Source of the DNA: Argyresthia goedartella
Taxonomy: Eukaryota; Arthropoda; Insecta; Lepidoptera; Argyresthiidae
Length of the DNA: 64,000 nucleotides
Direction: 5' to 3'
Assembly (NCBI GenBank): GCA_949825045.1
Contig: OX463809.1
Location: forward strand, 7,901,501 to 7,965,500
Shown here: positions 11,501-22,740 of the stretch, piece by piece
How positions within the stretch are numbered: position 1 is the first letter of the stretch
How the letters are laid out: each line of letters opens with the position of its first letter
Notes under the pieces: model-generated
The model's database searches: none
What the model was told of the DNA's origin: nothing
What the model saw: only the letters and a program-made list of their open reading frames with translations
Translations under genes and position numbers: made by a program

Positions 11501-11577
11501 TTGGATTACACAAATTCAAAGTTTCACATTCTGTCGGCTCTGGTACTGTCTTCTCGTTCGATATTAGCATGTAATAT
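8565..11577 (+). repeat. Left-arm tandem array, 178-bp unit, about 17 copies
   Basis: The motif 'gatattgacctg' or its variant 'gatattagcatg' recurs at about 8714, 8892, 9070, 9248, 9426, 9604 and so on, every 178 bp. Units fall into at least three types: A ('gacctgttttagtattcaag', then 'ctttaagac'), B ('agcatgtaat', 'ctgtaagac') and C ('tttgacgacgtt', 'agatccag'). The last unit stops at about 11577. Each unit happens to hold a 65-69 codon open frame, but 178 is not a multiple of three and the frames end at the next unit, so these are not genes. Confidence 0.9.
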
Positions 11578-12689
11578 TTTTTGCGAACAGAAGGGAGGAA
11601 CAGAACTATGCGTCAATGGCTGCATTTATATTATAGATATCTAGCTTTGTTGAATAGGTCTAAAGCATAATCTAGACGTGTGCCTCAAGCCTCAAGCACC
11701 AAAGAAAAGTTGTTATTCCGATTATACCGAAGCATAAAAGTCCGATGAAAATTGTGAATGAACAAAAACATCGATGAAATGAAATTACAAATATACAATA
11801 TAAAAGCAGTCATAAGAGCCTCTGCCACTGTAAATATTTATTAATATGTTATAATTAAAAGAGTCCACCTAACGGCATCTTTTGTCTAATAGCAGCGTTT
11901 CAACTTATCGATAATTTGTTGAAACCGTTGCTAGTGATTTTGGCTACCGAGCACATGCGGCTAGGAGATATGCTGTGTCTAACTTTGTTGAATAGGCCCT
12001 AAAGCTAAAATAAATCTAGACTGCTTTACTTTACCAATATCGGTTAATTGAATTGTAATTGTATTGTTACATGTAAATATGTCGTGAATGTTTATGTCGA
12101 TCTGGTAATAGTTGTAATAAATCGGCCCAGAAGAAGAAGATACCCACATGTGATGATCTTGATCATATGACGTCGCCCGCCGCTAACGCCATCTAATAGA
12201 TGATAGAAGCATTTTTACGTAGGTAAACCTTTTTTCCCAGAAATATTCACAAGCAACATAAAAAATATAGCATACCTATTAATTCGGCTAATAATTATTT
12301 ATGTATGTGTCTCTACAGAGCCACAAAGATCTTAAGGCACTTGGATGAGATAGACATGAAGGCGCTACTTATAGCTTTATAGCATGTTTATAGCACCACC
12401 TCTCTCCCTCTTTCTGACACGATTTATACGAAGGCAGCGATAGTTGTGATTTCTGCCACGCGCTCATTGTGGCATAAGATCCTTGTGGCACTGTATCTAT
12501 TAATAAGAATCTTAAATCTTACTATTAAATCCAAAAACAATAGAATAGTTAACCTAACGCCATCTGTTGGCTAATAGCAGTGATTCAACTTATTGACATT
12601 TCTTAAAACCGCTGCTGGTGATTCTGACTACTAAGGAGGTGCAGCTAGTAGATAGATGTACCTAGTTATGTTGAGTAGGTCTTGTGGCA
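11578..12689. other. Foldback centre (loop), no transposase
   Basis: The sequence between the two arrays has no open frame of useful length. It holds diverged pieces of the array unit in right-arm orientation (about 11640-11690, 11865-12010 and 12545-12689, for example 'gttgaataggtctaaagcataatct'), plus unrelated AT-rich sequence. Confidence 0.7.
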
Positions 12690-15600
12690 TAATCTGGAGC
12701 ACAATTAAATGCCATTATTGGACTAGAAGGCACTACTAAAGCCGGCTGAAAGTGAAACTTTGAATTTGTTTACTCCACCTTGAAACCGCTGCTGGTGTTT
12801 GCGACCACGAAGCAGGTACGGCTAGTAAATAACGTGTATCTTACTATGTTAAGTAGGTCTTACAGCATAATCAAGAATACTATTACATGCTAATATCGAA
12901 CGAGAAGACACTACCACAGCCGACTGAAAAATAAACTTTGAATTTGTTTTCTCCACCTTGAAACCGCTGCTGATGTTTTTGCCCACAAAGCAAGTTCGGC
13001 TAGTAAATAACCTGTATCTAGATTTGTTAAATAGGTCTTAAAGCATAATCTGAAATACTAAAACAGGTCAATATCGAACGAGAAGACACTACCACAGCCG
13101 ACTGAAAAAGAAACTTTGAATTTCTTTTCTCCACCTTGAAACCGCTGCTGGTGTTTATGACCACGAAGGAGATTCGGCTAGTAAATAACGTGTATCTAGC
13201 TATGTTAAATAGGTCTAACAGCATAATCAAGATCACTATTACATGCTAATATCGAACGAGAAGACAGTCCCAGAGCCGACTGAATGTGAACCTTTGAAAT
13301 TGTGTACTCAAACTTGAAACCGCTGCTGGTGTTTTTGACCACGTAGGAGGTTCGGCTAGTAAATAACCTGTATCTAGCTTTGTTAAGTAGGTCTTAAAGC
13401 ATAATCTTGAATACTAAACCAGGTCAATATCGGACGAAAAGACACTACCACAGCTGAGTGAAAAAGAAACTTTGGATTTGTTTTCTCCACCTTGAAACCG
13501 CTACTTGTGTTTTTGACCACGAAGCAAGTTCGGCTAGTAAATAACCTGTATAATCTATGTTAAGTACGTCTCAAAGCATAATCTTGAATACTAAAACAGG
13601 TCAATATCGGACGAGAAGACACTACCACAGTCGACTGAAAAAGAAACTTTGAATTTCTTTTCTCCACCTTGAAACCGCTGCTGGTGTTTATGACCACGAA
13701 GGAGATTCGGCAAGTAAACAACGTGTATCTAACTATGTTACGTAGGTCTTACAACATGATCGAGAACACTATTACCTGCTAATATCGAACGAGAAGACAG
13801 TCCCAGAGCCGACTTAATGTGAACCTTTGAAATTGTGTACTCCAACTTGAAACCGCTGCTGGTGTTTTTGACCACGAAGGAGGTTTGGCTAGTTAATAAC
13901 CTGTATCTAGCTTTGTTAAGTAGATCTTAAAGCATAATCTTGAATACTAAACCAGGTCAATATCGGACGAGAAGACACTACCACAGCTGAGTGAAAAAGA
14001 AACTTTGGATTTGTTTTCTCCACCTTGAAACCGCTACTGGTGTTTTTGACCACGAAGCAGGTTCGGCTAGTAAATAACCTGTATAAATCTATGTTAAGTA
14101 CGTCTCAAAGCATAATTTTGAATACTGAAACAGGTCAATATCGGACGAGAAGACACTACCACAGCCGACTGAAAAATAAACTTTGAATTTGTTTTCTCCA
14201 CCTTGAAACCGCTGCTGATGTTTTTGACCACAAAGCAAGTTCGGCTAGTAAATAAACTGAATCTAGCTATTTTAGGAACGTCGTCGAGCATAATCTGAAA
14301 TACTAAAACAGGTCAATATCGAACGAGAAGACACTACCACAGCCGACTGAAAGAGAAACTTTGAATTTCTTTTCTCCACCTTGAAACCGCTGCTGGTGTT
14401 TATGACCACGAAGGAGATTCGGCTAGTAAATAACGTGTATCTGACTATGTTAACTAGGTCTAACAGCATAATCAAGAACACTATTACATGCTAATATCGA
14501 TCGAGAAGACAGTCCCAGAGCCGACTGAATGTGAACCTTTGAAATTGTGTACTCCGACTTGAAACCGCTGCTGGTGTTTTTCACCACGAAGGAGGTTCGG
14601 CTAGTAAATAACCTGTATCTAGCTTTGTTAAGTAGGTCTTAAAGCATAATCTTGAATACTAAACCAGGTCAATATCGGACGAGAAGACACTACCACAGCC
14701 GACTGAAAAATAAACTTTGATTTTTTTTTCTCCACCTTGAAACCGCTACTGATGTTTTTGACCACAAAGCAAGTTTGGTTAGTAAATAAACTGGATCTAG
14801 CTATGTTAGGAACGTCGTTAAGCATAATCTGAAATACTTTAACAGGTCAATATCGAACGAAAAGACACTACCACAGCCGACTGAAAAAGAAACCTTTAAT
14901 TTATTTTCTCCACCTTGAAACCGCTGCTGGTATTTATGACCACAAAGGAGATTCGGCTACTAAATAACGTGTATCTTACTATGTTAAATAGGTCTTACAG
15001 CATAATCGAGAACACTATTACATGCTAATATCGAACGAGAAGACAGTACCAGAGCCGACTGAATGTGAAACTTTGAATTTGTGTACTCAACCTTGAAACC
15101 GCTGCTGGTGATTTTGCCCACGAAGCAGGTTCGGCTAGTAAATAACCTGTATAAATCTATGTTAAGTACGTCTCAAAGCATAATCTTGAATACTAAAATA
15201 GGTCAATATCGGACGAGAAGACACTACCACAGCCGACTGAAAAAGAAACTTTGAATTTCTTTTCTCCACCTTGAAACCGCTGCTGATGTTTTTGACCACA
15301 AAGCAACTTCGGCTAGTAAATAAACTGGATCTAGCTATTTTAGGAACGTCGTGAAGCATAATCTGAAATACTAAAACAGGTCAATATCGAACGAGAAGAC
15401 ACTACCACAGCCGACTTAAAAATAAACTTTGAATTTCTTTTCTCCACCTTGAAACCGCTGCTGATGTTTATGACCACGAAGGAGATTCGGCTAGTAAATA
15501 ACGTGTATCTAACTATGTTAAATAAATCTAACAGCATAATCAAGAACACTATTACATGCTAATATCGATCGAGAAGACAGTCCCAGAGCCGACTGAAGGT

Positions 15601-17525
15601 GAACCTTTGAAATTGTGTACTCCGACTTGAAACCGCTGCTGGTGTTTTTCACCAAGAAGGAGGTTTGTCTAGTAAATTACCTGTATCTAGCTTTGTTAAG
15701 TAGGTCTAAAAGCATAATCTTGAATACTAAACCAGGTCAATATCGGACGAGAAGACACTACCACAGCTGAGTGAAAAAGAAACTTTGGATTTGTTTTCTC
15801 CACCTTGAAACCGCTACTGGTGTTTTTGACCACGAAGCAGGTTCGGCTAGTAAATAACCTGTATAAATCTATGTTAAGTACGTCTCAAAGCATAATCTTG
15901 AATACTAAAACAGGTCAATATCGGACGAAAAGACACTACCACAGCCGACTGAAAAAGAAACTTTGAATTTCTTTTCTCCACCTTGAAACCGCTGCTGATG
16001 TTTTTGACCACAAAGCAAGTTCGGCTAGTAAATAAACTTGATCTAGCTATTTTAGGAACGTCGTCAAGCATAATCTGAAATACTAAAACAGGTCAATATC
16101 AAACGAGAAGACACTACCACAGCCGACTGAAAAATAAACTTTGAATTTCTTTTCTCCATCTTAAAACCGCTGCTGGTGTTTATGACCACGAAGGAGATTT
16201 GGCTGGTAAATAACGTGTATCTAATTATGTTAAGTAGGTCTTACAACATGATCGAGAACACTATTACGTGCTAATATCGAACGAGAAGACAGTCCCAGAG
16301 CCGACTTAATGTGAACCTTTGAAATTGTGTACTCCAACTTGAAACCGCTGCTGGTGTTTTTGACCACGAAGGAGGTTCGGTAAGTTAATAACCTGTATCT
16401 AGCTTTGTTAAGTAGGTCTTAAAGCATAATCTTGAATACTAAACAAGGTCAATATCGGACGAGAAGACAGTCCCACAGCCGACTGAATGTGAACCTTTGA
16501 AATTGTGTACTCCAACTTGAAACCGCTGCTGGTGTTTTTGACCACGTAGGAGGTTCGGCTAGTAAATAACCTGTATCTAGCTTTGTTAATTAGGTCTTAA
16601 GGCATAATCTTGAATACTAAACCAGGTCAATATCGGACGAGAAGATACTACCACAGCCGAGTGAAAAAGAAACTTTGGATTTGTTTTCTCAAACTTGAAA
16701 CCGCTGCTGGTATTTTTGACCACGAAGCAGGTTCGGCTAGTAAATAACCTGTATAAATCTATGTTAAGTACGTCTCAAAACATAATCTTGAATACTAAAA
16801 CAGGTCAATATCGGACGAGAAGACACGACCACAGCCGACTGAAAAAGAAACTTTGAATTTGTTGTCTCCACCTTAAAACCGCTGCTGGTATTTTTGACCA
16901 CGAAGGAGGTTTGGCTAGTAAATAACATGTATCTAGCTTTGTTAAGTAGGTCTTAAAGCATAATCTTGAATACTAAACCAGGTCAATATCGGACGAGAAG
17001 ACACTACCACAGCCGACTGAAAAATAAACTTTGAATTTGTTTTCTCCACCTTGAAACCGCTGCTGATGTTTTTGACCACAAAGCAAGTTTGGCTAGTAAA
17101 TAAACTGGATCTAGCTATGTTAGGATCGTTGTCAAGCATAATCTGAAATACTTTAACAGGTCAATATCGAACGAGAAGACACTACCACAGCCGACTGAAA
17201 AAGAAACCTTGAATTTCTTTTCTCCATCTTGAAACCGCTGCTGGTGTTTATGACCACAAAGGAGATCCGGCTACTAAATAACGTGTATCTAACTATGTTA
17301 AGTAGGTCTTACAGCATAATCCAGAACACTATTACATGCTAATATCGAACGATAAGACAGTACCAGAGCCGACTGAATGTGAAACTTTGAATTTGTGTAC
17401 TCCACCTTGAATCCCTGCTGGTGATTTTGACCACGATGGAGGTTCGGCTAGTAAATAAGCTGTGTCTTGCTAGGTTCTTAACGCATAATCTAGAATACAT
17501 TTGAATACCAATATCGGACTAGAAG
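12690..17525 (-). repeat. Right-arm tandem array, 178-bp unit, about 27 copies, inverted
   Basis: Reverse complement of the left-arm unit; 'caggtcaatatcg' or 'catgctaatatcg' recurs every 178 bp. C-type units are followed by B-type units in a pattern that repeats every three (534 bp) or four (712 bp) units, for example the C-type phase at 14272, 15340 and 16051. The small open frames repeated at 14094, 14628, 15162, 15874 and 16942 mirror that spacing and are not genes. Confidence 0.9.
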
Positions 17526-17754
17526 ACCACAAGTACCACAGCCAACTATCTATATTGAATATTGTGAGTATTATGTCGTCATTTTAGGGTACATGGTTCA
17601 TTAAGGAAGTATGGGTTTCATCAACAGGCACTAGACACCATTTATATTGCCTTAAACCTATCATAAAGGCCCTTAGTGTTATATGAAAAAGTACCTCCTT
17701 AATTTGGTCAGATTATATTGGCTGCTAACTTTTGGCTGCCAACTTCACACCGGT
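17526..17754 (-). repeat. Foldback terminal inverted repeat, right, unbroken
   Basis: Reverse complement of 870-984 joined to 8436-8564. Because it has no BEL insertion, it shows the original sequence of the arm across the BEL site ('caatataaat' followed by 'ggtgtctagtg'). Confidence 0.88.
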
Positions 17755-17763
17755 CTTTACTGT
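17755..17763 (+). repeat. 9-bp target-site duplication, right copy
   Basis: CTTTACTGT immediately after the last base of the foldback end. The flanking sequence continues 'gacttatcagtg', which matches the paralogous unoccupied site at 23249-23270. Confidence 0.85.
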
Positions 17764-17827
17764 GACTTATCAGTGCTGTTTAAAGTCATTTTCCTAAGCT
17801 GAATTCTGTGACATTCGCATCCCGAAC

Positions 17828-17840
17828 GGGGGGGGGGGGG
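17828..17840 (+). repeat. Poly-G run
   Basis: Thirteen G in a row just outside the foldback element. Confidence 0.9.
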
Positions 17841-17867
17841 AAGAAATAGGGATTGTTTATTTATAGT

Positions 17868-18356
17868 AGTTTATGCAACTGTTACATAATGGAGGGTATT
17901 AATATTCGAGAGTGGGTTGTAATATCACTCGAGAGTTTTAATGCCTAATTATGTACAGTTACATACACTAGTACTTTATGTACAGTTACATACTTTATCT
18001 ACACACATATCATAAGCTCTCTTTGATGTGTTCAGGAACCGCATGTTTAACCGGCATTATAGCTCTGCAGTTGTTTAGCTTGTTCTGTAGTACCAACTTC
18101 ACGCAGGCGGGCGTCGGCGTTCGAAATTTGAATGTCAGTACTAACTTCACAGATAAACTAGGGGCGGCATGCAGGCGGGCGTCGGCGTTCTAAATTTGAA
18201 TGTCATAATATGTAGAAAAATTACACATTATGGTCATAATGTGTAATTTTCCAGATAAGAAATGGCTTTTAAACAAGTAGTTTAACATTATGCTGATCGT
18301 AACGTGCGGTTTTTGTACGCAGTAAAGAGGGTTTATGATACGTGTGTAGATAAAAG
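17868..18356 (+). repeat. Dispersed repeat D1, copy 1
   Basis: Shares long blocks in the same order and orientation with 60331-60765, including 'cactcgagagttttaatg', 'tatcataagctctctttgat' and 'gtgtgtagataaaa'. Copy 1 has a short internal duplication ('gcaggcgggcgtcggcgtt' twice, about 18102 and 18172). A 71-codon open frame here has no recognisable domain. Confidence 0.75.
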
Positions 18357-18709
18357 TTTTTAACTTGCTGAATTATTAGTGGTGTTTACGCTCTTTATAA
18401 TGGAATGATATGTAATCTGGCATTTTTTCACCAATATGTCGTATATTCGTATTGTATAAAATAGACAGGTTTCGTAGTATCGTTTTCGTGTTTATGTTTA
18501 GACGACATTCGCATCGCAGGAAGAAAAACGACTTTAGTCGGTTTTTTAAAGTTTTTAACTTGTTGAATTATTATAGTAAACCATCAAAATGGTGATGTAA
18601 TAAAATACTTACTGGCGATTACTTTATGCAAGCAGTCGAATTCAAATTCCAAAAGAATTCGATTTGAAAAGATTCGTGTCTTTAGGGTAATGGAATAGTT
18701 TTAAGGGCT
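18357..18709. other. Non-coding, nothing recognised
   Basis: AT-rich with no domain-bearing frame. 'gactttagtcggttttt' near 18528 resembles repeat ends elsewhere but I could not define an element. Confidence 0.4.
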
Positions 18710-19223
18710 CCGAATCCGAAGGGTCCAAACGGAGCCCTATACTCATGTGTCCGTTCGTCCATCCGTCGTCTGTCTGTCATACAGGTTTTTCAGCCAAACA
18801 TTTAAAGCATCAGTCTTCAAATTTTCACAATATTTCACCATTCACAAAATTCACTAAAACCATACAAATTAATTTATTATTTTATAAATATTTTTAAAAA
18901 TTTTTAGGGAAAAAATATGACCTACCCTTCGAGTAGGATATTGTTGTTTAGAGCTCGTTCAGTAGATAAATACTTAATATATATTTTTGTTTTAAAGTAT
19001 TGGAAAACAAAGGAATGAGAAGCCTTTAAAGTTAGCTTTTTTAACTTCCCATTGACCTTAAAATTTGTTGATGATTTATATTATTAGGTATATTTTACTA
19101 ACAAATACTAACATATTGATAAATCATATTTATTATTTAAACTTCCTTCATTTTTAGGCTTATATACTACATTTTTTATGGAACCCTAAATATACTAAGT
19201 CCGACACGCACTTGGCCGTTTTT
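18710..19223 (-). repeat. Lepidoptera-type dispersed repeat LR, copy 1
   Basis: Reads from 'gggctccgaatccgaaggg' and the 'gtccgttcgtccatccgtc' block to 'cgcacttggccgtttttt', the two ends shared with 36021-36995, 47463-47857 and 61781-62878. I recognise it as a very common kind of repeat in moth and butterfly DNA; its class is not settled from this sequence. Confidence 0.65.
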
Positions 19224-19670
19224 TATACAGCGTGTAAATTCCATACGTGTATTACATTCAGGTATAGTTCGTAATGACATTTACAGATCATTTGAGAAAT
19301 ACATTTTCAGCAAAACTGTATTATATCTAGTGGTTGTATGAGAACAGAAGACCTCATGAGCTCTTCGATATACATACATCCATACTTAAACATATTGTCT
19401 CGGCTGACGAACAAAAGGCTTTATTATAATGCGATAAAAGTTTATTTTGCGCCACGATTTTACGAAGAAAGTCTTATTTTAAATTGAATTTCAGGTGCTT
19501 GAATTTTCCAATTACTAGACTTTTGAGCGTAATAGGGGTATACGTTTTGGCAATAACTCGCATTTCATTGGTACTAGGAGGCCTAATCTGGTGTCTACGT
19601 GTTTGTCTCATGAAGGCGGAGCGAAGTGCGTAGTCTGGTTGGTATACATTTTCCGAAAGGCAAAAAATAT

Positions 19671-19955
19671 AATGATCACCAAAATATTTTTTTCCTACCC
19701 AAAATGGATAAATGAACACCAAAAGTTGCAAAAACTATCAGGGCAAAATACTGTGGTAGCTTAGGTGAAGGGTAAAGGCCCCCATTATCCTTCGTGTTAG
19801 GTTGAACATGTAAGAACAACAAAAAATACTTAAAACATAAACTTAAGTACACAAAACATAAAAAGAACTTTGGTGATCATTCATCCAAACACAATTTGGT
19901 GGACATTTATCCATTCTGGCAGTCATTTCGAATTTATTGGTAGTAAAATAGGTGC
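19671..19955 (+). repeat. Dispersed repeat D2, copy 1
   Basis: 'aatgatcaccaaaat...ggataaatg' to 'ggcagtcatttcgaattt', shared with 28388-28690 (same strand), and with 30636-30897 and 44697-44850 (opposite strand). A 'gtagcttaggtgaagggtaaag' block followed by 'ccttcgtgttag' is common to all. Confidence 0.75.
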
Positions 19956-20135
19956 GTTTTTGGTAATGGTTTAAACATAAGCCTTTCCGAAATAAAATCA
20001 AAAACCGAAAACCGCTAACGAATACGTTTGCTACAGAAAACATCTCCCCCTTTTCCCCCTCCACCCCCCATCACACCCTGACCCCTTGAAGTTTATCGGA
20101 TGAACAGCTGGAATTATCATAAATAAAATAACCCG

Positions 20136-20425
20136 ACTCCATTTCTTTCAATACCACATACAAACTTTTGAATGCACCTGGTTAAGTACATGGAGTATGA
20201 AAGTAGCCGCACCAATAACTTTGTAACGCCATAAGTCTGCCATTAAAAAAATGACTCGACAAAAGTATTCTATATAAATATCGAACCTACTCACAATATT
20301 TTACGAGAATCCGTTTAGAAATGCGACCTGTAGGCGAGAACGGACAGACAGACAGACAGAAGGACAAATGCATTTTTGACCAATCTCGAAATTGGACGCT
20401 TCGGCGCTTCGCTCGCTCGGTCAGT
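20136..20425 (+). repeat. Dispersed repeat D3, copy 1
   Basis: Shares 'aatgcacctggtta', 'acatggagtatga' and 'gccgcaccaataactttg' with 35385-35815 and with 47667-47780. It ends near a (GACA)n run (20345-20361). Confidence 0.65.
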
Positions 20426-20825
20426 TACAGCGTTATTACTATTTTTAAGTTTCAAATAGAGTAGCAATTTATGGCATTCAATCAAATTGATTTTCTACGT
20501 TTAGATTGTTTTAACGTAAGATAGATCATGTCAATTGTTTGTTCATTTGCGTACGATAGGGAATACCATGTAATACATTCTAAAGGTTACATTGCGTGCT
20601 CAATTATTTTGTATGAAAACAAAATACAATTTCTCATCAGAATGCTAGTAAATACGTTCTAAGGGTTCGATACTACGGCAGGTACTAAAAATGTATTCCC
20701 TTATGGAATTTACACGCTGTATAGCACAGATAGAATTACAACCTCGTCGACGTAGATAGCTTACCTATAAATAGATACACGTTGTATGGTCTCTCTCTAA
20801 TACTGCAGACTATTCTTTCCATTTC

Positions 20826-21477
20826 TTGCAGAAGAGAGCTATACGGATTATCGAGCGTATTCCGCCTTGGGAATCATGCAGGCCAAGTTTCAAGAAACTC
20901 AAGATTTTGACGGTACCGAGCCTATATATTTTGGTGGTGCTTACAAGACTTGTAATAAAACAAAATGTTGAAACAGATAATCAGAGTATTATAAGACTAG
21001 AAACTAGAAGGAAAGACCTAACTTGTGATATAGCTCCTAAGTTAGAAATAGTTTCACATTGTGCTCATTATCAAGCAATTTTTTTAAATTAAATTAACTA
21101 TATCTAACATGAAGGAGACAGTCTAAGGTCTAGTACAAAGTCAACAAAATACATATCTATAAAAATAAAACGCCCCAAGAAACGCCCGCACCAAACGTGC
21201 CCATTACACTGGCAGCATTACCGCGCTGCACAGCTAGCGAGATCCTCTGTGACAGGAACGATCCGCAGCGGTGATCAAATCCTCGGTCCCTCAAACGACG
21301 CCCTATGTCCTTGACGAAGGCCCTACCCTGCGAACCCCACACCCCTGTGGTCTCGACGGCCAAAGGAACAAACAGTTGCCTACTGACCTAAAAAAAATGC
21401 AGTCTATTGACGTATTTAAAGTAAGATTAAAACAAATTTTGTTAGGAAAGTGCTGCTACTCTCTAGATGAATTTTGA
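20826..21477 (+). pseudogene. Jockey-type LINE, end of reverse transcriptase, interrupted
   Basis: The frame at 20826-21092 ('QKRAIRIIERIPPWESCRP', 'FKKLKILTVPSLYI') matches the region after the catalytic core of jockey/CR1-type reverse transcriptases. The matching last segment ('LPTDLKKMQSIDVFKVRLKQ') resumes near 21375. About 280 bp between them is foreign and contains an antisense fragment of another element. The 5' part is missing, as is usual for LINEs. The 3' tail runs to about 21710 and ends in AAT triplets. Confidence 0.65.
21157..21363 (-). pseudogene. Fragment of another non-LTR element, antisense, inside the LINE
   Basis: A frame with 'AFVKDIGRRLRDR' and 'FLSQRISLAVQRGNAAS' resembles C-terminal segments often found after the reverse transcriptase of a different LINE group. 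It lies exactly in the gap that splits the 20826-21477 LINE. Confidence 0.4.
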
Positions 21478-22740
21478 AGATGGCAGCTCATTAGATTTTT
21501 TTGTAATTTCATTGACATTTGAATTTATGAATTGACTTGTAAGGATTATTATTTGGAATGATTGTTGAATTTAATTTAATTTCTTGTTATATAACTATTT
21601 AATTTTTTATATTTTATATTTGGTTGCAATAATATGACAGTGATATAAACTTATTTCGAACACAATGTATTTTGTTAACGAATAAACGATAATAATAATA
21701 ATTATTATTTAAGGACTCTTTAAAAATTCCGTCACCTTCAATTTCAGTCCTTTGACGTTACCTCACGAATGTGACTAATTCTTTATCCTACATACCGTTG
21801 TTAATGTCACGGTTTCTCCCGCCGCGTGTTGATTGGTCGGGAGCTTGAGACAAAGGTGCTCGGTGGCTCGAATTCGGTGCTTGGCGAGAAGAAAGCTCCG
21901 TGCGCGGAATGCCGAAAAGACTTTTACGCAACGCCTGCGCCCGCGCTGATGTTGCGTCAACGCGCATCCTACTAACAGCGCTTGTTGATTCAATTTTGAG
22001 GTATTCCTACATTCATCTAAGAATTGGGAAATGAGGTGTTGTATTTAATGTATTGTTCTCTTAAAGCAAGGTTAAATCTGTAGATAGTAGGTGCTTATGG
22101 CTATGATGTAGAAGTTAAATATTTTTAAAACTCCAGGGCTGCGCATTGCTTATATCCTTTATACTTCCAATTGGTTTGCTATCATTGAATGGTCAACTAC
22201 CGGATATAACTAACTACTCATTAATAGAGTCTCGATAAACAACGAAAAAGAAAACAACCTAAACTTAATAGTTAAGGTTGTTTTCTTTTAGTAGTGCTAG
22301 AGTAGTAGTAGTAGTAGTATTAGTAGTAGTACTAGTAACTGGTAGTGTTTTGTTTTACATAATTGTAAAATAAATCACTACCAGCCAACTCGTGCTAAAA
22401 ACGTTGGAACTCTAATAAAACAATGAAGAAACGATGCACTTTCGTCGCCAGTTCACTCCGGTGACATCACCCCAGCAGCTGAACCGAGCAATGGAATGCA
22501 ATTAGTGGGCACCAGGTCGTGATAAGGCTGAGCTGGCCAGGCTATTTAGCTTCCTGTGATTGAGTCACCAGCTTATACCTATCAAAAGACTAGGCCAGCC
22601 TTCGCATAGTTGTAACGTTCACAAGAAACCAGACTTTTATGTTATAGAAAATAATATCTCACTTATTAATAATATTTTCTTCCTAGATAATAAAATACTA
22701 GCTAGAAAAGGATATTGACAATTTATGTACCAACAGAATG
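21478..22740. other. LINE tail, a GC-rich patch, and simple repeats
   Basis: After the LINE tail there is a GC-rich patch (about 21800-21980) whose minus-strand frame I do not recognise. A hairpin ('gaaaacaacctaaactta' with its inverse, about 22246-22286) and a TAG-rich microsatellite (22287-22331) follow. No gene is seen. Confidence 0.4.

Larger units (their letters stand above)
870..17754. mobile_element. Giant foldback-type DNA transposon (non-autonomous), with a nested BEL element
   Basis: The left end (870-984, continuing 8436-8564) and the right end (17526-17754) are near-identical in inverted orientation. They begin ACCGGTGCGAAG and end CTTCACACCGGT. Both sides carry the same 9-bp direct repeat, CTTTACTGT. 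Inside the unique ends, each arm is an array of 178-bp units in opposite orientations, around a centre of about 1.1 kb. Foldback elements of Drosophila also have long inverted repeats made of tandem units and 9-bp duplications, and are linked to the Mutator group; this element matches that layout but its units are much longer. No transposase frame is present, so it would depend on another copy. Without the BEL insertion the element is about 9.4 kb. Superfamily placement is inference; the ends, duplication and arm symmetry are read directly. Confidence 0.88.
19228..20719. mobile_element. Possible 1.5-kb TIR element
   Basis: A perfect 22-bp inverted pair (19224-19245 and 20702-20723) brackets this stretch. 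If the ends are CAGCGTG...CACGCTG, the flanks are TATA on both sides, as in Tc1/mariner-like insertions. No transposase frame is seen. It contains the D2 repeat (19671-19955) and the D3 repeat (20136-20425). Confidence 0.35.

Noticed and set aside
8565..11577. Regular repeats with intervening sequence, as in a CRISPR array
   Set aside because: The whole 178-bp unit is repeated; there are no unique spacers, and the genome is eukaryotic.
9455..17139. A family of 65-69-codon open frames with near-identical peptides
   Set aside because: They recur with the 178-bp repeat, appear only in the unit phase without stops, and cannot extend because 178 is not a multiple of three.
19474..19731. 85-codon minus-strand frame
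   Set aside because: Part lies in dispersed repeat D2; the remainder shows no recognisable family.
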